The translations under genes and the position numbers were made by a program. 64,000 bases of DNA, from NCBI GenBank assembly GCA_947165235.1, contig CAMUZN010000001.1, forward strand, positions 62,001-126,000, in the 5' to 3' direction. The notes under the pieces are model-generated. The model worked only from the letters and a program-made list of their open reading frames with translations. It had not been told where the DNA came from and ran no database searches. This stretch comes from an uncultured Mycoplasmataceae bacterium (GTDB taxonomy: Bacteria > Bacillota_I > Bacilli_A > Mycoplasmatales > Mycoplasmoidaceae). Every line of letters begins with the position of its first letter. The first letter of the stretch is position 1. Below, piece after piece: positions 11,557-30,295 of the stretch.

Positions 11557-13390
11557 TGCTATCGAGAACAATTTTTTTAATTTTTTCGACAAAAATTTGG
11601 ATTTTATCCCCTACTTCAGCTTGCGAAAAATTATCAATAATCATTCCACACTCACTTCCTGCAATCACTTCATTAACAACATCTTTACCATGATGCAGCG
11701 AAGTGATGGCACCAGTATGAATAATTTTATCATTTCTTAATACTTGAACTTTTGCATTTCGAACTACTTTACCAGAAACAACACCACACCCACAAATTGT
11801 TCCTATTTTTGAATGAGTTCATATTTTTTTAATAATACATTCACCAATATTTTCTTTAATGATAACAGGTGTTAATGTTTGATAAAGTAATTTTGTTATT
11901 TCTTCTTTTAATTTGTAAATAACATTATAAAAATATATTTTAATCGCTAATTCTTGTGCTAAATCTTTAATTGATTTCAATGGTTTAACATTAAAACCTA
12001 CAATAATCCCTTTACTTGTTTTTGCCAATTGCAAATCGTTTTCCGTAATTGGACCAGTACATGCGGAAATAATTTGAACACTTGCTCCAGGAATAGAAGT
12101 TTTTTCTAATAATGTTTTAATTGCTTCTAACGAACCTTGTACATCACATTTCACAATAACATTTAAAATTTTTTCTGTATCACTTTCCTTTTTAATTATT
12201 GTTTGTTTATTATTAGTTAAATTTACATTAATATTTTTTGCTTTGATTTTTTTCGCTATGTCTTTTGCTAAATTTTCATTCTTTAAAACAATTCATTTTT
12301 CCCCAACTAATGGAACCTCATTAAGACCAACAACTTTTACAGGTTGCCCAGCAATTGCTTGATTAACTTGTTTTCCTAAATCATTTAAAAGTAGACGAAC
12401 TTTACCATAAGTTCCTTCAACGACAATAAAATCACCTTTTTTAATTGTTCCATTTTGAACGATTAAAGTTGCTACCGGTCCCAACCCTTTATCAATATTT
12501 GCTTCTAAAATGATTCCCATAGCATCACGGTTAATATTTGCTTTTAGTTCTAAAATATCGGCTAAAGCAAGAATAGCATCTAATAATTTATCAATTCCTT
12601 GATTTTTAAGAGCTGAGCCTTGAACAATAATTGTTTCCCCACCTCATTTTTCACTAACCAAACCGTTTTCAGATAATTGATTAATAATTTTATCGACAGA
12701 AATATTTGGTTTATCAATTTTATTAATAAAAACAATAATTGGTACCCTAGCATTTTTCGCACATAAAATTGCTTCTTTGGTTTGGGGCATAATTCCATCA
12801 TCCGCAGCCACTACTAAAACAATAATATCAGTAACTTTTGCTCCACGTGCTCGCATTGCAGAAAATGCTTCATGACCAGGGGTATCAATAAAAGTGATTA
12901 AATTATTATTATGATTAATTTGATAAGCACCAATATGTTGAGTAATCCCCCCAAATTCAGAATTGACAATTCGACTTTTCCTAATTGTATCTAACAAAGT
13001 AGTTTTACCATGATCAACATGACCCATTATTGTTACAATTGGGCAACGTTTTGTTAAATCTTTTTCTTCATCTTTTATTTTTAAATGCTCAAGAATATTT
13101 GTTTCATCGACTTGAATTTTTTTTTCAAAATCGTAATTGTATTGTAAACAAACTTCTCCCATTTCTTCTTCAGTAAGAATATGGTTTAATGAATAACTTT
13201 TTCCTTGCATAAAGAAAAATTTAATAATTTCTGATGCTTGTTTTTTTAATTGCACAGCAAAATCAGCAATTGATAATTGTTTAGTAAAAATAAAAACACC
13301 ATTTTGCACTCCGGTTTTTACTTTTTTAATTTGTTGTTTAAGATCAAATTCTTGTCGTGTATCTTGCTGTTTTAAATTTTTTTTAGCCAT
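11540..13390 (-). CDS. infB: Translation initiation factor IF-2
   Basis: [45 protein letters not shown]...[10 protein letters not shown]; continuous in table 4. Confidence 0.97.
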
Positions 13391-13392
13391 AT

Positions 13393-13668
13393 CTATTTAC
13401 TATTTTTAAAAAAACTATCTAATTGTTCAAGTAAATTTAAATTAATTTTTGTTCTTGTTTTTTTCGCTAAAATCGCTGGTAGGTCTTTATTAATTAAGCT
13501 TTTGTCCTTAGAAAGATAAAATCCACGTTGTTTAATTGTCTGATTTGCATCAATTGTTAAATAATTATCACTATTTTTAACAAAACGGATCAAATTAATC
13601 TTGTGTAGTTTTTTTTTTGTTAATAAACAAGTACGATAACAAATATCTTTTGTTGATGAAGCAATCAT
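13393..13668 (-). CDS. ylxR: YlxR-family RNA-binding protein (DUF448)
   Basis: [46 protein letters not shown], between nusA and infB. Confidence 0.85.
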   Translation of the reverse strand: MIASSTKDICYRTCLLTKKKLHKINLIRFVKNSDNYLTIDANQTIKQRGFYLSKDKSLINKDLPAILAKKTRTKINLNLLEQLDSFFKNSK

Positions 13669-13671
13669 CTT

Positions 13672-14970
13672 TTATTTGTCCTCTTCTTTTTTTTCTTCCT
13701 TTTTAGAAATGTCATCCATTGGTGCAACTTCATCAATTGAAGAAGTTACATCATAAATGGAATCGTTTTGATATTTAAAATATGTTTCTGAAAATTTATT
13801 AGTTTGTTGTGTTGTATATCCTTGTTTACGATAACTATCATTTCGACTTGGTAAAACGGCTTTTTCAAAATGAATCTTTGTTCCACTAGCTTCTTCGATT
13901 GTTATAACTTCTACTTCCGCATCAAATAATTGGGAAAGAAGTTTGACATTTTTCCCTTTCAAACCGATCAATAAAGCTAATTTTTTTGGATCAATAACTA
14001 AATAAATTTTCCTTCTTTTTATTTCTTTTTCAACACCAGTTTCAGGATTCTTTTCAATAACCGGATCAACAACTTTATAACTATGTAATATTGCTGGATT
14101 ACATGCATTGGCAATATACTTTGCCATATTTTCTTCATATTTAACAAATTCAATTTTTTCCCCATGCATTTCTGTTAAAATTGGACGAATACGATCCGCC
14201 CCTGCTCCAATACATGAACCAATCGGATCAATTCCAGGTTTATTCGCTTTAACAACTACTTTTGACTTAAAACCAGCAACACGTGCTATCTTAACAATTT
14301 GAACATTTCCATCTTGAATTTCAGGAATGTTATTTCGTAATAAATTTTCTACTAATAAAGGATCAGACCTCGATAAAATAATTGGTCAACCTTTTGATTG
14401 TTGCAAAACATCTTTGATCACAAAATAATATTTTTGCCCAGCAATTAAAGCAGGTTCTTCTAAATTTGATTCACTCTTTGGCATATAACCGAATGTTTTT
14501 TCTAAATTAACCGTAACATTGTTCTTTTCGTTCTTTTCTACTTCAGCATAAATCACAGTTCCTTTTTTATCAATTCATTCATTGTAAACTGTTTTATTTG
14601 ATTCAATCATGATATCATGTTTAAAAACTTGTAGCATGTGAACAATAACTCTTCGTTCAAGAGATTGAATATCAAATGGTTCTTTATACAAATCACCGAT
14701 TTTTAGATTTTTATCATATTTTTGTGCTTGTGATAGAGTTATTTCACAATATTCGTTTAAATCTTGTTTATTATTTTCCACAACAGTAAAAATTTTATTA
14801 AGAGTAATTTTACCATTTTCAATATTAATTTTAACTTCACAATTTTCTTCAGGAAATTCTTTCATGTAAGCTTTTTGCATAGCTTGTTCGAAGTTTTTGA
14901 CAACTACCTCCATAGGAATTTGTTTGTCATTAGAAATTTCTTGAATTATTGTTTTAATCTTATTAGTCAT
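13672..14970 (-). CDS. nusA: Transcription termination/antitermination factor NusA
   Basis: VEVVVKNFEQAMQKAYMKEFP...; KANKPGIDPIGSCIGAGADRIRPILTEMHGEKIEFVKYEENMAKYIANACNPA; KLALLIGLKGKNVKLLSQL. Confidence 0.95.
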
Positions 14971-14990
14971 TTTGCCCCCACATTAAGATA

Positions 14991-15022
14991 AATCACACAA
15001 AAGGATAACCCTTTGTGTGATT
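14991..15022 (-). promoter_or_regulatory. Perfect 11-bp inverted repeat (extended by GG/CC) just upstream of nusA
   Basis: AATCACACAAA-AGGATAACCC-TTTGTGTGATT; lies between nifJ stop (15143) and nusA start (14970); no T-run directly after it on the minus strand. Confidence 0.6.
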
Positions 15023-15142
15023 ACAATATATTATATTATTTTTACAACTAATTTTTTTCACTATTTATTAATAATGTTTAGAAATATTAATTAATGACAT
15101 TTATTTATTTTTTTCCATAACAGCAAGTTTAATTTTTTTCAA

Positions 15143-18628
<3,486 letters not shown>

Positions 18629-18671
18629 CACCAACTATTAAATAATTATAGTAATTAAGTAAAAATAAGAT

Positions 18672-20093
18672 TTAATTGAATTTTTCTTGCATCTTTTTTT
18701 TATATTTATTGGTAATAAAATCTTGGGATAAAAATAGTAAACAAATGAGAATAATCGAAAAAATAATAACAAACATTATAATGCGATTTAACTTCATAAA
18801 TTCATCCCAATCCGCGGTTGTTATTTCATCTTTCACTAAAAGTGGTTTCTTAATAAAAGTATTTAAGAATGAGCCAATGACAACTCCAATTGACGAAAGA
18901 ACACTTAATAAACTAATTGGTGTAATTTTTGTTGTTTTAGCAAAATATTTTTTCATCATTACACCGGAAAGTAAATTTGTTACCATACCATAACAAAAAC
19001 CATTAATTATTGCTAAAACAAATTTCGTTTCAATATTAACAAAAATTCCCGAAAAAATAGCAAACAATAATCATAGTGCCGATGTAAAAATAAATAATGT
19101 TGATTTCTTATATTTTTTAATCAACACAAAACCATTTAATAAACTTGCAAAAGTATTGCCAATGTTTTGCAAAGGTGATAAATAAGCAGAAAATGTATCA
19201 ATAATTTCACCTTTATTATCGTGTTTTGCAATAAACTTCATTTCCGATAATATTGTCCCTCCTGAAGTACAATGTTTAATAAAGGTTGAAAATAATGAAA
19301 TCGATAACACAAGAAAAAGAAGTCAAATTTCTCAATTATCTGTTATTGGTTCCTTATATTTATTATCCGCAAAAACTAATTCTTTTTTTTCTTTTAGAAA
19401 GAAAGAAAGAATCATCGCGAAAATAATAAAAATTAAGCCAATAATTCATATTCATTTTAATTTATCAACACGAATCACAGCATCATCTTTTTTATCGATG
19501 AAAGATGCAATAATTGAAATTAGTGTTGCAGCGGTAAAACCTGCTACCATTGGTGGAAGAGATAATAATGAAACAGTGGCAAAAATTTTTTTCTTACCAT
19601 ATTGCTCATTAAACATTAAAATAAAAATTGAAACAGCCCCAATACTAATTCCAATACATAAAGATTGAATGATATTTGTAATAAAGCATGGTTTGATAAT
19701 CATTGGAATTACTCCAACAAATTGAATAATTAGTGAAAGTAAAATAATCGCTTTGCGTGATTTAAATTTTGTCACCAAAAAGTCAGCAATTGGATTCCAA
19801 AAAATTCCAATAATCCCATAAACAAAAGTAGGAACCCATATAAGATTTAATAGTTCGATTGAATCATATTTAGCTTTAATTAAATCATTATGGATTTTCC
19901 CGGTGTATTGTTTTAACATTGAAGGAGCAATCAAATAAACTAAATACAAAAAAAAGAGCAATTTGTAATTGTTATCTTCAAATTTAACTCTTGTTAATAA
20001 AAGAATAGTTACGACTAATGCGATAAATAATAATGCAAAATTTACGACAATTGGTACCCAATTACCCATATTCCAAATACAACATTTCTTCAA
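18672..20093 (-). CDS. MFS-type transporter (paralog 1)
   Basis: 12-TM-like protein; shares VTKFKSRK..I..SL.IQFVGVIPMIIKPCFITN and SEMKFIAKHDNKGEIIDTFSAYLSP with the next gene. Confidence 0.8.
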
Positions 20094-20113
20094 AAAATGC
20101 TTAAATTGTTATT

Positions 20114-21559
20114 TTAAGAAGCAGAGGATGTAGTAGTTTGTGGTTGTTTAGGTTGAGAAGATTGTTGTTGTTGTTTCTTTAAAATAAAATCTTGTGATAA
20201 GAATAATAAACACATTAATACAATTGCTGCAATAATAACCGATGAAATTTTTCAATTTAATTGCATAAAACTTTTTCAATCTTCAGCATCAACTATTTTA
20301 GTGTCTTTATTTAACAATGGTTTTTTAACAAAAGTATTTAAGAAAGAACCAATTACAACTCCAACCGAAGAAAGAATACTTAACAATGTAATTGGTGTTA
20401 TTTTTGCTGTTTTAGCAAAATATTTTTTCATCATTGCACTTGACGATAAATTTGTTACCATACCAAAACAAAAACCATTAATAATGATTAGAATGAACTT
20501 TGCTTCAACACTAATAAATATTGCTGAAAGAATAGCAAATAATAATCACAATGATGTGGCAAAAACAAACAATGTTGATTTTTTATATTTTTTAACTAAA
20601 ACAAAACCTGTTAATAGATTAGCAGTTGTTCGACCAAGATAAAGAATCGGTGATAAATAAGCAGAAAATGTATCAATAATTTCACCTTTATTATCGTGTT
20701 TTGCAATAAACTTCATTTCCGATAACATTGAACCACCAGAAGTACAATATTTTACAAAACCAGCAAGTGAAGCGATAAAAATTACACAAAGAGCAGAAAT
20801 AACTTCTCAATTGTTTTTTATAGGTTCTTTATATTTGTTGTCCGCAAAAACTAACTCTTTATTTTCTTTTAAGAAAAAAGCAACAACAAATGTCAAAATG
20901 ATTAACATCAAACCAATAATTCATATTCATTTTAACTTGCTAACACATACTGTTGGTTCATCTTTTTCATTAACAAATGATGTAACAATTGAAATAAATG
21001 TTGCTGAAGCAAATTCGGCAATCATTGGAGGTAAAGATAATAGAGACACAGTTGCGAACACTTTTTTCTTAGAATATTGTTCGTTAAACATTAAAGTGAA
21101 CATTGAAATACAACTAGCTCCAACACCAACACATACCGCTTGGATTAAATTTGTTATAAAACATGGTTTTATAATCATTGGAATTACTCCAACAAATTGA
21201 ATAACTAATGAAATAAAAATAATTGATTTACGTGATTTAAATTTTGTCACCAAAAAGTCAGCTAACGGTTTTCAAAAAATACCTGTAATCCCATATACAA
21301 ATGTAGGAACCCAAAGTAAATCAAGTAAATCTTTTGAGTCATAACCAGCTTTAATTAAATCTCCATGAATTTTTCCTGTGTATTGTCGCAACATCATTGG
21401 TGCAATTCAATACATTAAATATAAGATAAAAAGTAATTTGTAATTACTATCTTCAAACTTAACCTTTGTGGTTAAAAAGAGTGTTCCAATTAAAGTAACA
21501 ACCAATATTGTAACATTTACAAGAATTGGTACCCAATTGCTCATACCAACATTATACAT
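20114..21559 (-). CDS. MFS-type transporter (paralog 2) with Gln/Pro/Thr/Ser-rich C-terminal tail
   Basis: Same family as the previous gene; C-terminus SQDFILKKQQQQSSQPKQPQTTTSSAS*. Confidence 0.8.
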
Positions 21560-21606
21560 AAAAAAATAAAATTGAAAAAAAAGATAAGTTATTTTTAAAT
21601 TATTAT

Positions 21607-23415
21607 TTATTCATCGCTTAATAATTTTGTAAATACATCTTGTGGAACATGCACTGAACCAAGAGCTTTCATCTTTTTTTTCCCTTCTTTTTGTTGTTGC
21701 AATAGTTTTTTCTTACGGGAAACATCACCACCATAACATTTTGCTAAGACATTTTTATACAGCGCTTTAATATTTTCACGGGCAATAATTTTCCTATTAA
21801 TTGCAGCCTGAATTGGAATTTCAAATTGATGTCGTGGGATTAATTGTTTTAATTTTTGACAAATTTTTCTTGCTTTTAAAAATGCTTGTGATTTATGACA
21901 AATAAAACTCAAAGCATCAACTTTTTTTTGGTTAAGTAAAAGATCAACTTTAACTAAATTGCTTTGTTTATAACCAATTCATTCGTATTCCATCGTTGCA
22001 TAACCTTTAGAAATACTTTTTAAATGATCAAAAAAGCTGTAAATGATTTCGATTAGTGGCATTTCATAAATGATTTCTTTACGATTATGTTCGATTGTAA
22101 TAAGATCAACATATTTACCGCGATTATTTTGACATAGTTTTAATAAATCACCAAGAAATTGGTCAGGTGTAAAAATACTTAATCTAACATATGGTTCATT
22201 GATTTTTGCAATTGTAGTAGGATTAGGAAAATTTAAAGGATTGTTAATTTCAACATTTTTACCATTTGTTAAATCAATACGGATTTTAACTAATGGTGGA
22301 GTAACAATTAAATTAAGACCATATTCACGAGCAATTCGCTCTTTGATAACATCTAAATGAAGTAAACCAAGAAAACCACAACGAATACCAAAACCCAAAG
22401 ATTGGGAAGTTTCATATTCATATACTAATGAGGAATCGGATAAATTTATTTTTTGCATTGCAATTTTTAATTCATTGTATTTTGTATTATCAACTGGATA
22501 AAAACTACAAAAAACCATTGGTTGAATTTTTTTATATCCAGGTAATGGTGAAATTGCTGGCTGTAAAAAATCAGTAATTGTGTCACCAATAGAAATATCT
22601 TTAATTGATTTTATATTAGCTGCAAGTCATCCAACTTCACCCGCTACTAATTCATTTTTGCTAATAAATTCTGGTGTTTTAACACCTAGTGATGAAACGA
22701 TAAAACTTTTATTACTTGCCATCATTTTAATTTTTTGTCCAAGTTTTATTACACCATTTTTTATCCGAAAATAACAAACTGCTCCAAGATATTTATCATA
22801 GTAACTATCAAAAATTAAAGCTTGTAATTTTTGCTTACTATCGTTATTTTTTGGATAAGGTATTTCGGTAATAATAGCATGAATTAATTGATCGATATTT
22901 TGTCCAGTTTTTGCTGAAATACAAACAATTTTTTTTGGATCAAAACCTAAAACTGTTTGTAATTGTTTTTTTGTTTTTTCCACATCCGCATTTTTTAAAT
23001 CGATTTTATTAATAACGGGAATAATTGTTAAATTATTAGCAATGGCTAAGTACAAGTTAGAAATTGTTTGAGCTTGTACTCCTTGTGTAGCATCAACAAT
23101 CAATAGTGCTCCTTCACAAGCAGCTAAACTTCGTGAAACTTCGTAAGTAAAATCAACATGTCCTGGCGTATCAATTAGATGAAAAAAATAATTTTCATCC
23201 TGTTTTTTTTCGTGATAAATAAGTTGAATAGCATTTAATTTAATTGTTATTCCCCGTTCACGTTCTAAATCCATACTATCAAGGATTTGATTCTTCATTT
23301 TATGTAAATTAGTATTTATTGCTCTTTCGATAAGACGATCAGATAAAGTACTTTTACCATGATCAATATGAGCAATAATGCAAAAATTCCTAATTAATTG
23401 CAATTTTGGCAACAT
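21607..23415 (-). CDS. lepA: Elongation factor 4
   Basis: [36 protein letters not shown]...[20 protein letters not shown]...; [26 protein letters not shown]. Confidence 0.96.
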
Positions 23416-23458
23416 ATTTTGATTATAAATATGGTAAAACAAATTATTTTTAAAAAAA

Positions 23459-24244
23459 TTAAAAGTTTATTCGTGTAATTTTTTTTGGAAGTAATGTTTG
23501 CTCGTCTCACTGCATAACAACGGCATTGAATTGATATTTACCCCGTGCAGGTTCCATTTTAAAATGTTTGCTTTTACCACAAAACATCTTAATAATTGAT
23601 TCGGCTTTAGCACCAATAATGCCATTTTTTGGCCCCGTCATACCAACATCGGTAATAAAGAATGTGTTGTTGTAAATTTGTTCATCCGCTGTTTGAACAT
23701 GAGTGTGGGTTCCTAATATTGCAGATACTTTACCCGCAAAATGTAATAAAAAAGCTTTTTTTTCCGATGTTGTTTCGGCATGAAAATCAACGATGTGCAA
23801 ATCGCTTTTCTTCGCATTATTCAAAATTTTTTCTAGCGAAATAAAGGGATTGGTTGTTTGAAATTTATTAAAACATTGTTGGGAAACAAGGTTTGTAATG
23901 CGAATTGATTTGTTTTTCAATTTTAATAAAATTGTTCCTTTACCGTATTTTGCTTCTTTTGATGAACTTTTAATGTTGTAAGGGCGAAGAATTCATTTGG
24001 CGTTTTTCAAAGTTATATAAGCTAGTTGATGATCAAAAGTATGGTTCCCCATTGTCATCATATTAATCCCATAACTAACCAATTGGTTGTAATGATCAAT
24101 TGTTAAAGATCGCCCATGACTCGCATTTTCGGCATTGGCAATAACAAAATCGATATCATATTTTTTCTTAATTAATAGTAATTTTTCACTTATTGCCTTG
24201 CGTCCAGATTTAGCAAAAATATCGCCAATAAATAGTATTTTCAT
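23459..24244 (-). CDS. YmdB-family metallophosphoesterase
   Basis: [22 protein letters not shown]...[12 protein letters not shown]...MGNHTFDH...[13 protein letters not shown]...[12 protein letters not shown]...DVGMTGP. Confidence 0.9.
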
Positions 24245-24270
24245 TTCTCTTTTAGTTTAACATAATTTAT

Positions 24271-26400
24271 TTAATTAACTAATTTCTTTATTGCTTTATG
24301 ATTACTTTTTAGTGTCTGTTTCCCATAAGGTGATTTAAATTGAACAACAATATCTGATTTTTTTTTGTCAACAATTGTCCCTTGACCAAAAAAATCGTGG
24401 AAAATTATGTCACCTATTTTAAATTGTGGAAAAGTTTTATGATACATTTTTTGCACCGAAAAATCATCGGTTTTCGCTGATAAATTTGAATTTGTAGAAG
24501 TAATAATTTTATAATTTTTTTCACCTATTTCATTTAAATATGGAGATTCGTTATATGACGAACATGTAAGATATAAATGGTTGATTGCCCTTGTTATTCC
24601 AACATATGCAATTCGTCGTTCCTCTTCTTCATCATCATCAATGAAATTACCTGAATGGGGGATAGTTCCATTATTAAAATCAAAAATAAAAACACTATCA
24701 CTTTCTTTACCTTTAGCAAAATGAATTGTCATCAATTTAATTCCTTGGGTTTTATTTTCTTTTGGTGATGACATATATAAATTGATTTCATTAAGAAAAT
24801 CGATAAAATTTCCTTTTTCTTTTTTAAAAAAATCAGTGATGGCTTCTTGTAACTCTTCGATATTTTCGTATCGTTCATCATATTCCCGATATTCTTCTTT
24901 TAAATATGAAAAATATTTTATTTCATCAACAATTGTTTTAATTACTTGTTGGGGTGGTTTAGCTTCAATTTTTTTTCGTAATGAAGTAATTGTTTGTAAA
25001 AAAAGTTTTATTTTTCCTTTTAGCGATTCATTAATTATTTCGACTTGATCAATTTTATTAAGTGCTTCGATAAAAGTTAAGTGATTTTTGTTCGCTCATT
25101 GATTAATTTTTTCGATCGTTTCATCACCAATACGTCGTTTTGGAACATTAATTATTCGTAAATAACTAAGTTCATCGTTAGTATAAATAGCACGTAAATA
25201 AGCTATTAAGTCTTTAATTTCAGCTCGTTGATAAAATTGAAACCCACCATAAATAACATATGGAAGATGGTTTTTAATTAAACAGTCTTCGATTGCTCTT
25301 GATGAACGATTTAAACGGTACAATACCATTATTTTATTGTATGGTAAACCATCATGTGTGTGCAGCTGGTTAATTTTATCAATCACATAGTTTGCTTCTT
25401 CATTAATATCATTACCAATAAAACATTCAACATCAAAATTGTTTTTATTTGTTGGACGAAGTAAGGTCCCAAATTTTTCACCATTATGAGAAATTAAAGA
25501 ATTTGCTGCTGTTAAGATTTTTTTTGTCGAACGATAGTTTATTGATAAACTAATTTTGTTATATTTTTTTTGTCAATTTTCGAATTCATCAAATATTTTT
25601 GCATATGCACCTCGCCACGTGTAAATTGTTTGGTTTTGGTCACCAACAACAAAAATATTATTGTGATTAGGATTAGTCAAATATTTAATAATCATAAATT
25701 GTTTGTAGTCAGTATCTTGAAACTCATCAACTAAGATATAATCAAATTTTTCTTGTCATTTTAGGCGGAGATTTTGATGATCTTTTAATAAAAAATAAAC
25801 AAAATTTATTAGGTCGTCAAAGTCCAAATAATTATTTTTTTTTAAATAATCATTGTAAGAAGTAATAATTTTTTTTAAAATCTTAACGAATTGCTCATCA
25901 TAAACACCGCCAAATGAATAATCCACATCTTGAAAATCATTAATACCATTAATTATTTTTTTAATATGTTTAATCTTAGCTAAAACATTTCGTGGTTTTA
26001 ATGATGATGGTAAGGTAACATTCTCACTTTTTACAATATTTTTAATAATTGTCAATTGTTCATCCACATCAATTACATTAAAATTTTGGTTTCAACCTAA
26101 ACGATTAATTTCGATTTTTAAAATACGATAACATAATCCATGATATGTACAAATCCACTTAAGATCTTTGGCATCAATATTTTTTTTAACACGATTTTCC
26201 ATTTCTTCAGCAGCTTTTTTTGTAAAAGTAATAGCTAAAATTCTTTGTGGTGCAATCGCACATTCGTTAATAAGATAGGCAATTCTAGAAGTGATAACAT
26301 GTGTTTTACCGGTTCCTGCACCAGCAATAACTAAAACCGGTCCAGCAACTATTGTTACTGCCTTTTTTTGCTGAGGATTTAAACTTGATAAGTCTAACAT
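24271..26400 (-). CDS. pcrA: UvrD/PcrA-type superfamily I DNA helicase
   Basis: LNPQQKKAVTIVAGPVLVIAGAGTGKTHVITSRIAYLI...LAITFTKKAAEEM...; LMTIHFAKGKESDSVFI. Confidence 0.95.
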
Positions 26401-26403
26401 AAT

Positions 26404-27156
26404 CTATTTTTTATTATCGTCTAATATTTCGTCTAATGATTTTAAATCAACAACTCCTGGTAAACTAGTTTTGTTATTTGTAACATTTTTATCACGATAA
26501 TCTTTTTCATTTATTCCAAGAGGAATTAGTTTTATTATGTAAAAATTACTAATGTTATCGTGATAGGTAGGATACTTATTATGCAAAAAAATTCCAATTA
26601 TGATAAAACAAAGAAGCAAAAAATTTGATGAATATAAAACACCAAATACTAAGCCTAAATAAAAAAATATGTTATTACTTTTTGTTTGCATCGAGAAAAC
26701 TAAATTCACCCCATGTAATAATTCTTCACTATTTTCATTTGACAAAAAAAATAAAAAAAATGAAAGAATTAATGAAGTATTGATTGATATTTCTCAAATA
26801 AATAAATCATGTAAAATCAATCCTTTTAACATCTGCTTTTTATTTTTTTTAAAACTAAAAAATTTTAACTTAAAAATTTTCATTCCAATTGTTTGCCAAT
26901 TGAAAAAAAATGGAAAAAATAGCATCCAAAAATAATAAATTAGATAGGTGGTAAAGCCAAAAACAAGATATCGCCAAGACCTAATCTTTTGCCATTTACC
27001 AAATAAGGAAAAATTTTCATCAAAATAAAAAATTAAAAAGCCAAGTGCTAACAAAATTACTGAAAGAAAAAAAAAATCAAATAGTTTTGCTAATAAACGA
27101 TCTTTGGCAATGGCAAAAGGAAATTTTTCCACTTTCGAAACCTTGGCTAAAAACAT
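26404..27156 (-). CDS. RDD-family membrane protein
   Basis: FPFAIAKDRLLAKLFDFFFLSVI...NWQTIGMKIFKLKFFS; two track ORFs joined through UGA. Confidence 0.65.
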
Positions 27157-27168
27157 CGCAAATATATA

Positions 27169-27492
27169 TTAACTTTTGTATTTTTCTTCATCATTATTAT
27201 CGACTTTTTTTTCATCTTTTTTGGTATAAGAATCAAACATTTTTTTAAAATCACTAAAATTGGAAAAGTCCTTTATCTTTTCAAATAATTCATCCAATTT
27301 TTTATTCATTATTGAATTAAAACTGATTTTTCGATTTGTTCGAATAATTGATGTAATAAGTTTTTGTAAATACGAATTTAGCGACAACAATTCACCATTT
27401 TTGTCAAAACTAATCTTTTTCAATTGTTCGTATTGTTTTAACAATTCTTGATAATCTTCGTCAGATAAATTAATAACTATTTGTTTTGCCAT
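27169..27492 (-). CDS. Hypothetical protein
   Basis: 107-aa ORF MAKQIVINLSDEDYQELLKQYEQLKKI... Confidence 0.6.
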   Translation of the reverse strand: MAKQIVINLSDEDYQELLKQYEQLKKISFDKNGELLSLNSYLQKLITSIIRTNRKISFNSIMNKKLDELFEKIKDFSNFSDFKKMFDSYTKKDEKKVDNNDEEKYKS

Positions 27493-27572
27493 AAGTTAAT
27501 AAAAATTCTACCTAAACTACATTTTATTATATGTTTTATCACAATATAATTTCATAAGATTAATAAAATAAA

Positions 27573-28846
<1,274 letters not shown>

Positions 28847-28847
<1 letters not shown>

Positions 28848-29500
28848 TGCGAATTAAAAAAGGTCTATTTATTACTTTTGAAGGACAAGATGGTTGTGGT
28901 AAATCAACAATTATTGGGCAAGTATTTAAAAAATTAAATAAACTTTACCCCAAAAAAATTTTTGTTACACGCGAACCTGGTGGAACAAATAATCCTATTG
29001 GTGAAAAAATAAGAGAAATTATTTTAAATAATGATAGTAGCAAAATGACACCAATTACCGAAGCATTATTATTTGCTGCGAGTCGATCACAACATATAAA
29101 TGATTTCATTAAACCAAATTTAAAAAAAAATAATATTGTTTTATGTGATCGATTTATTCATTCATCTCTAGTTTATCAAGGATATATTAATAAAATTAAA
29201 TTTAAAAAAATCTTTGCTATTAATAAATATGCTCTTTGCAAATTGTGACCAAATTTAATTTTTCTTCTTTTAGTTGAACCAAAAATATGTTTAAAAAGAA
29301 TTGATAGACGTTGACATCAAAAAAATCGTTTCGATTGCAAAACAATTAAACAACATGAAAATATTTATAAAGGATATTTAAAAATTGCAAAAAAATACCG
29401 AAAAAACCTGATTATTATTGATGCAAAAAAATCGATTGATGAAAATAGTGATTTAATTGTAAAAATTATTTCAAAGAAAATTAAAACATATGATAAATAA
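28847..29500 (+). CDS. tmk: Thymidylate kinase
   Basis: GLFITFEGQDGCGKSTIIGQV...VTREPGGTNNPIGEKIREIIL...LCDRFIHSSLVYQG. Confidence 0.96.
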
Positions 29501-30293
29501 TTTTTTCAATTTACCAAAAAAACCCCATGCACTAATTGTAAAGCAATATCCTCTATCCGATTTTGTTTCATTTTTAAAACAATTTATGAAATCTATTGTT
29601 TGTACTAATCATGGTTGTAATCTTTGTCCATGATGTAAAAAGATCGAGCAAGAACAATACTATGATCTAGCAATTTTTGATGCAAAAATAGATTTAAAAA
29701 AAAATGATATCATTGAAACCCAAAATAAATTCATTAAATCAGGTTTAGAAGAAAAAAATATTAAATTTCTTGTGATTAAAAATATTGATTTTGCCAATAA
29801 ACAAGTATTAAATTGTTTGTTGAAATTTATTGAAAAACAAGATCCAAGTGTTTATGTAGTGTTTTCAACATTTAATTATCCTAATATTCTTCCAACAATC
29901 AAAAGTCGTTGCTCAACTATCTCAATTACACGAAATAATGAAATTATTAAATGTTTTCTCGACAAAACAGAATTAAATAGTCAAGAAAAAAATGAAATAA
30001 TGCAATGCTTTAATGATTTTAATGATTTAAAAAATATGATAACTGAATTTGTAGAATTTAACAATTTAATTAATGAAATGCTAGCAAAAAATAACATTGC
30101 TATATTTTTAAAAACTTTGAAAATTTTTAAATCATTAACTTACGAGGAAATTAATTTATTTTTAGAAATTTTTAAGCAAAAAGTTGATGCTAAAGCAAAA
30201 ATGAAAATTATTGATTATCAAAAAAAATTATTTTTAAATCCAAATAAATCTCTTTTATTTGATAATATAATTAATTTAATAAAGAATAGATAA
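29490..30293 (+). CDS. holB: DNA polymerase III delta' subunit
   Basis: Follows tmk; CNLCPWCKKIEQEQYYDL; NKQVLNCLLKFIEKQDPSVYVVFSTFNYPNILPTIKSRCS. Confidence 0.85.
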
Positions 30294-30295
30294 CT

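Noticed and set aside
27493-27572. T-box leader before serS
   Set aside because: The leader is too short and has no T-box consensus or antiterminator structure.
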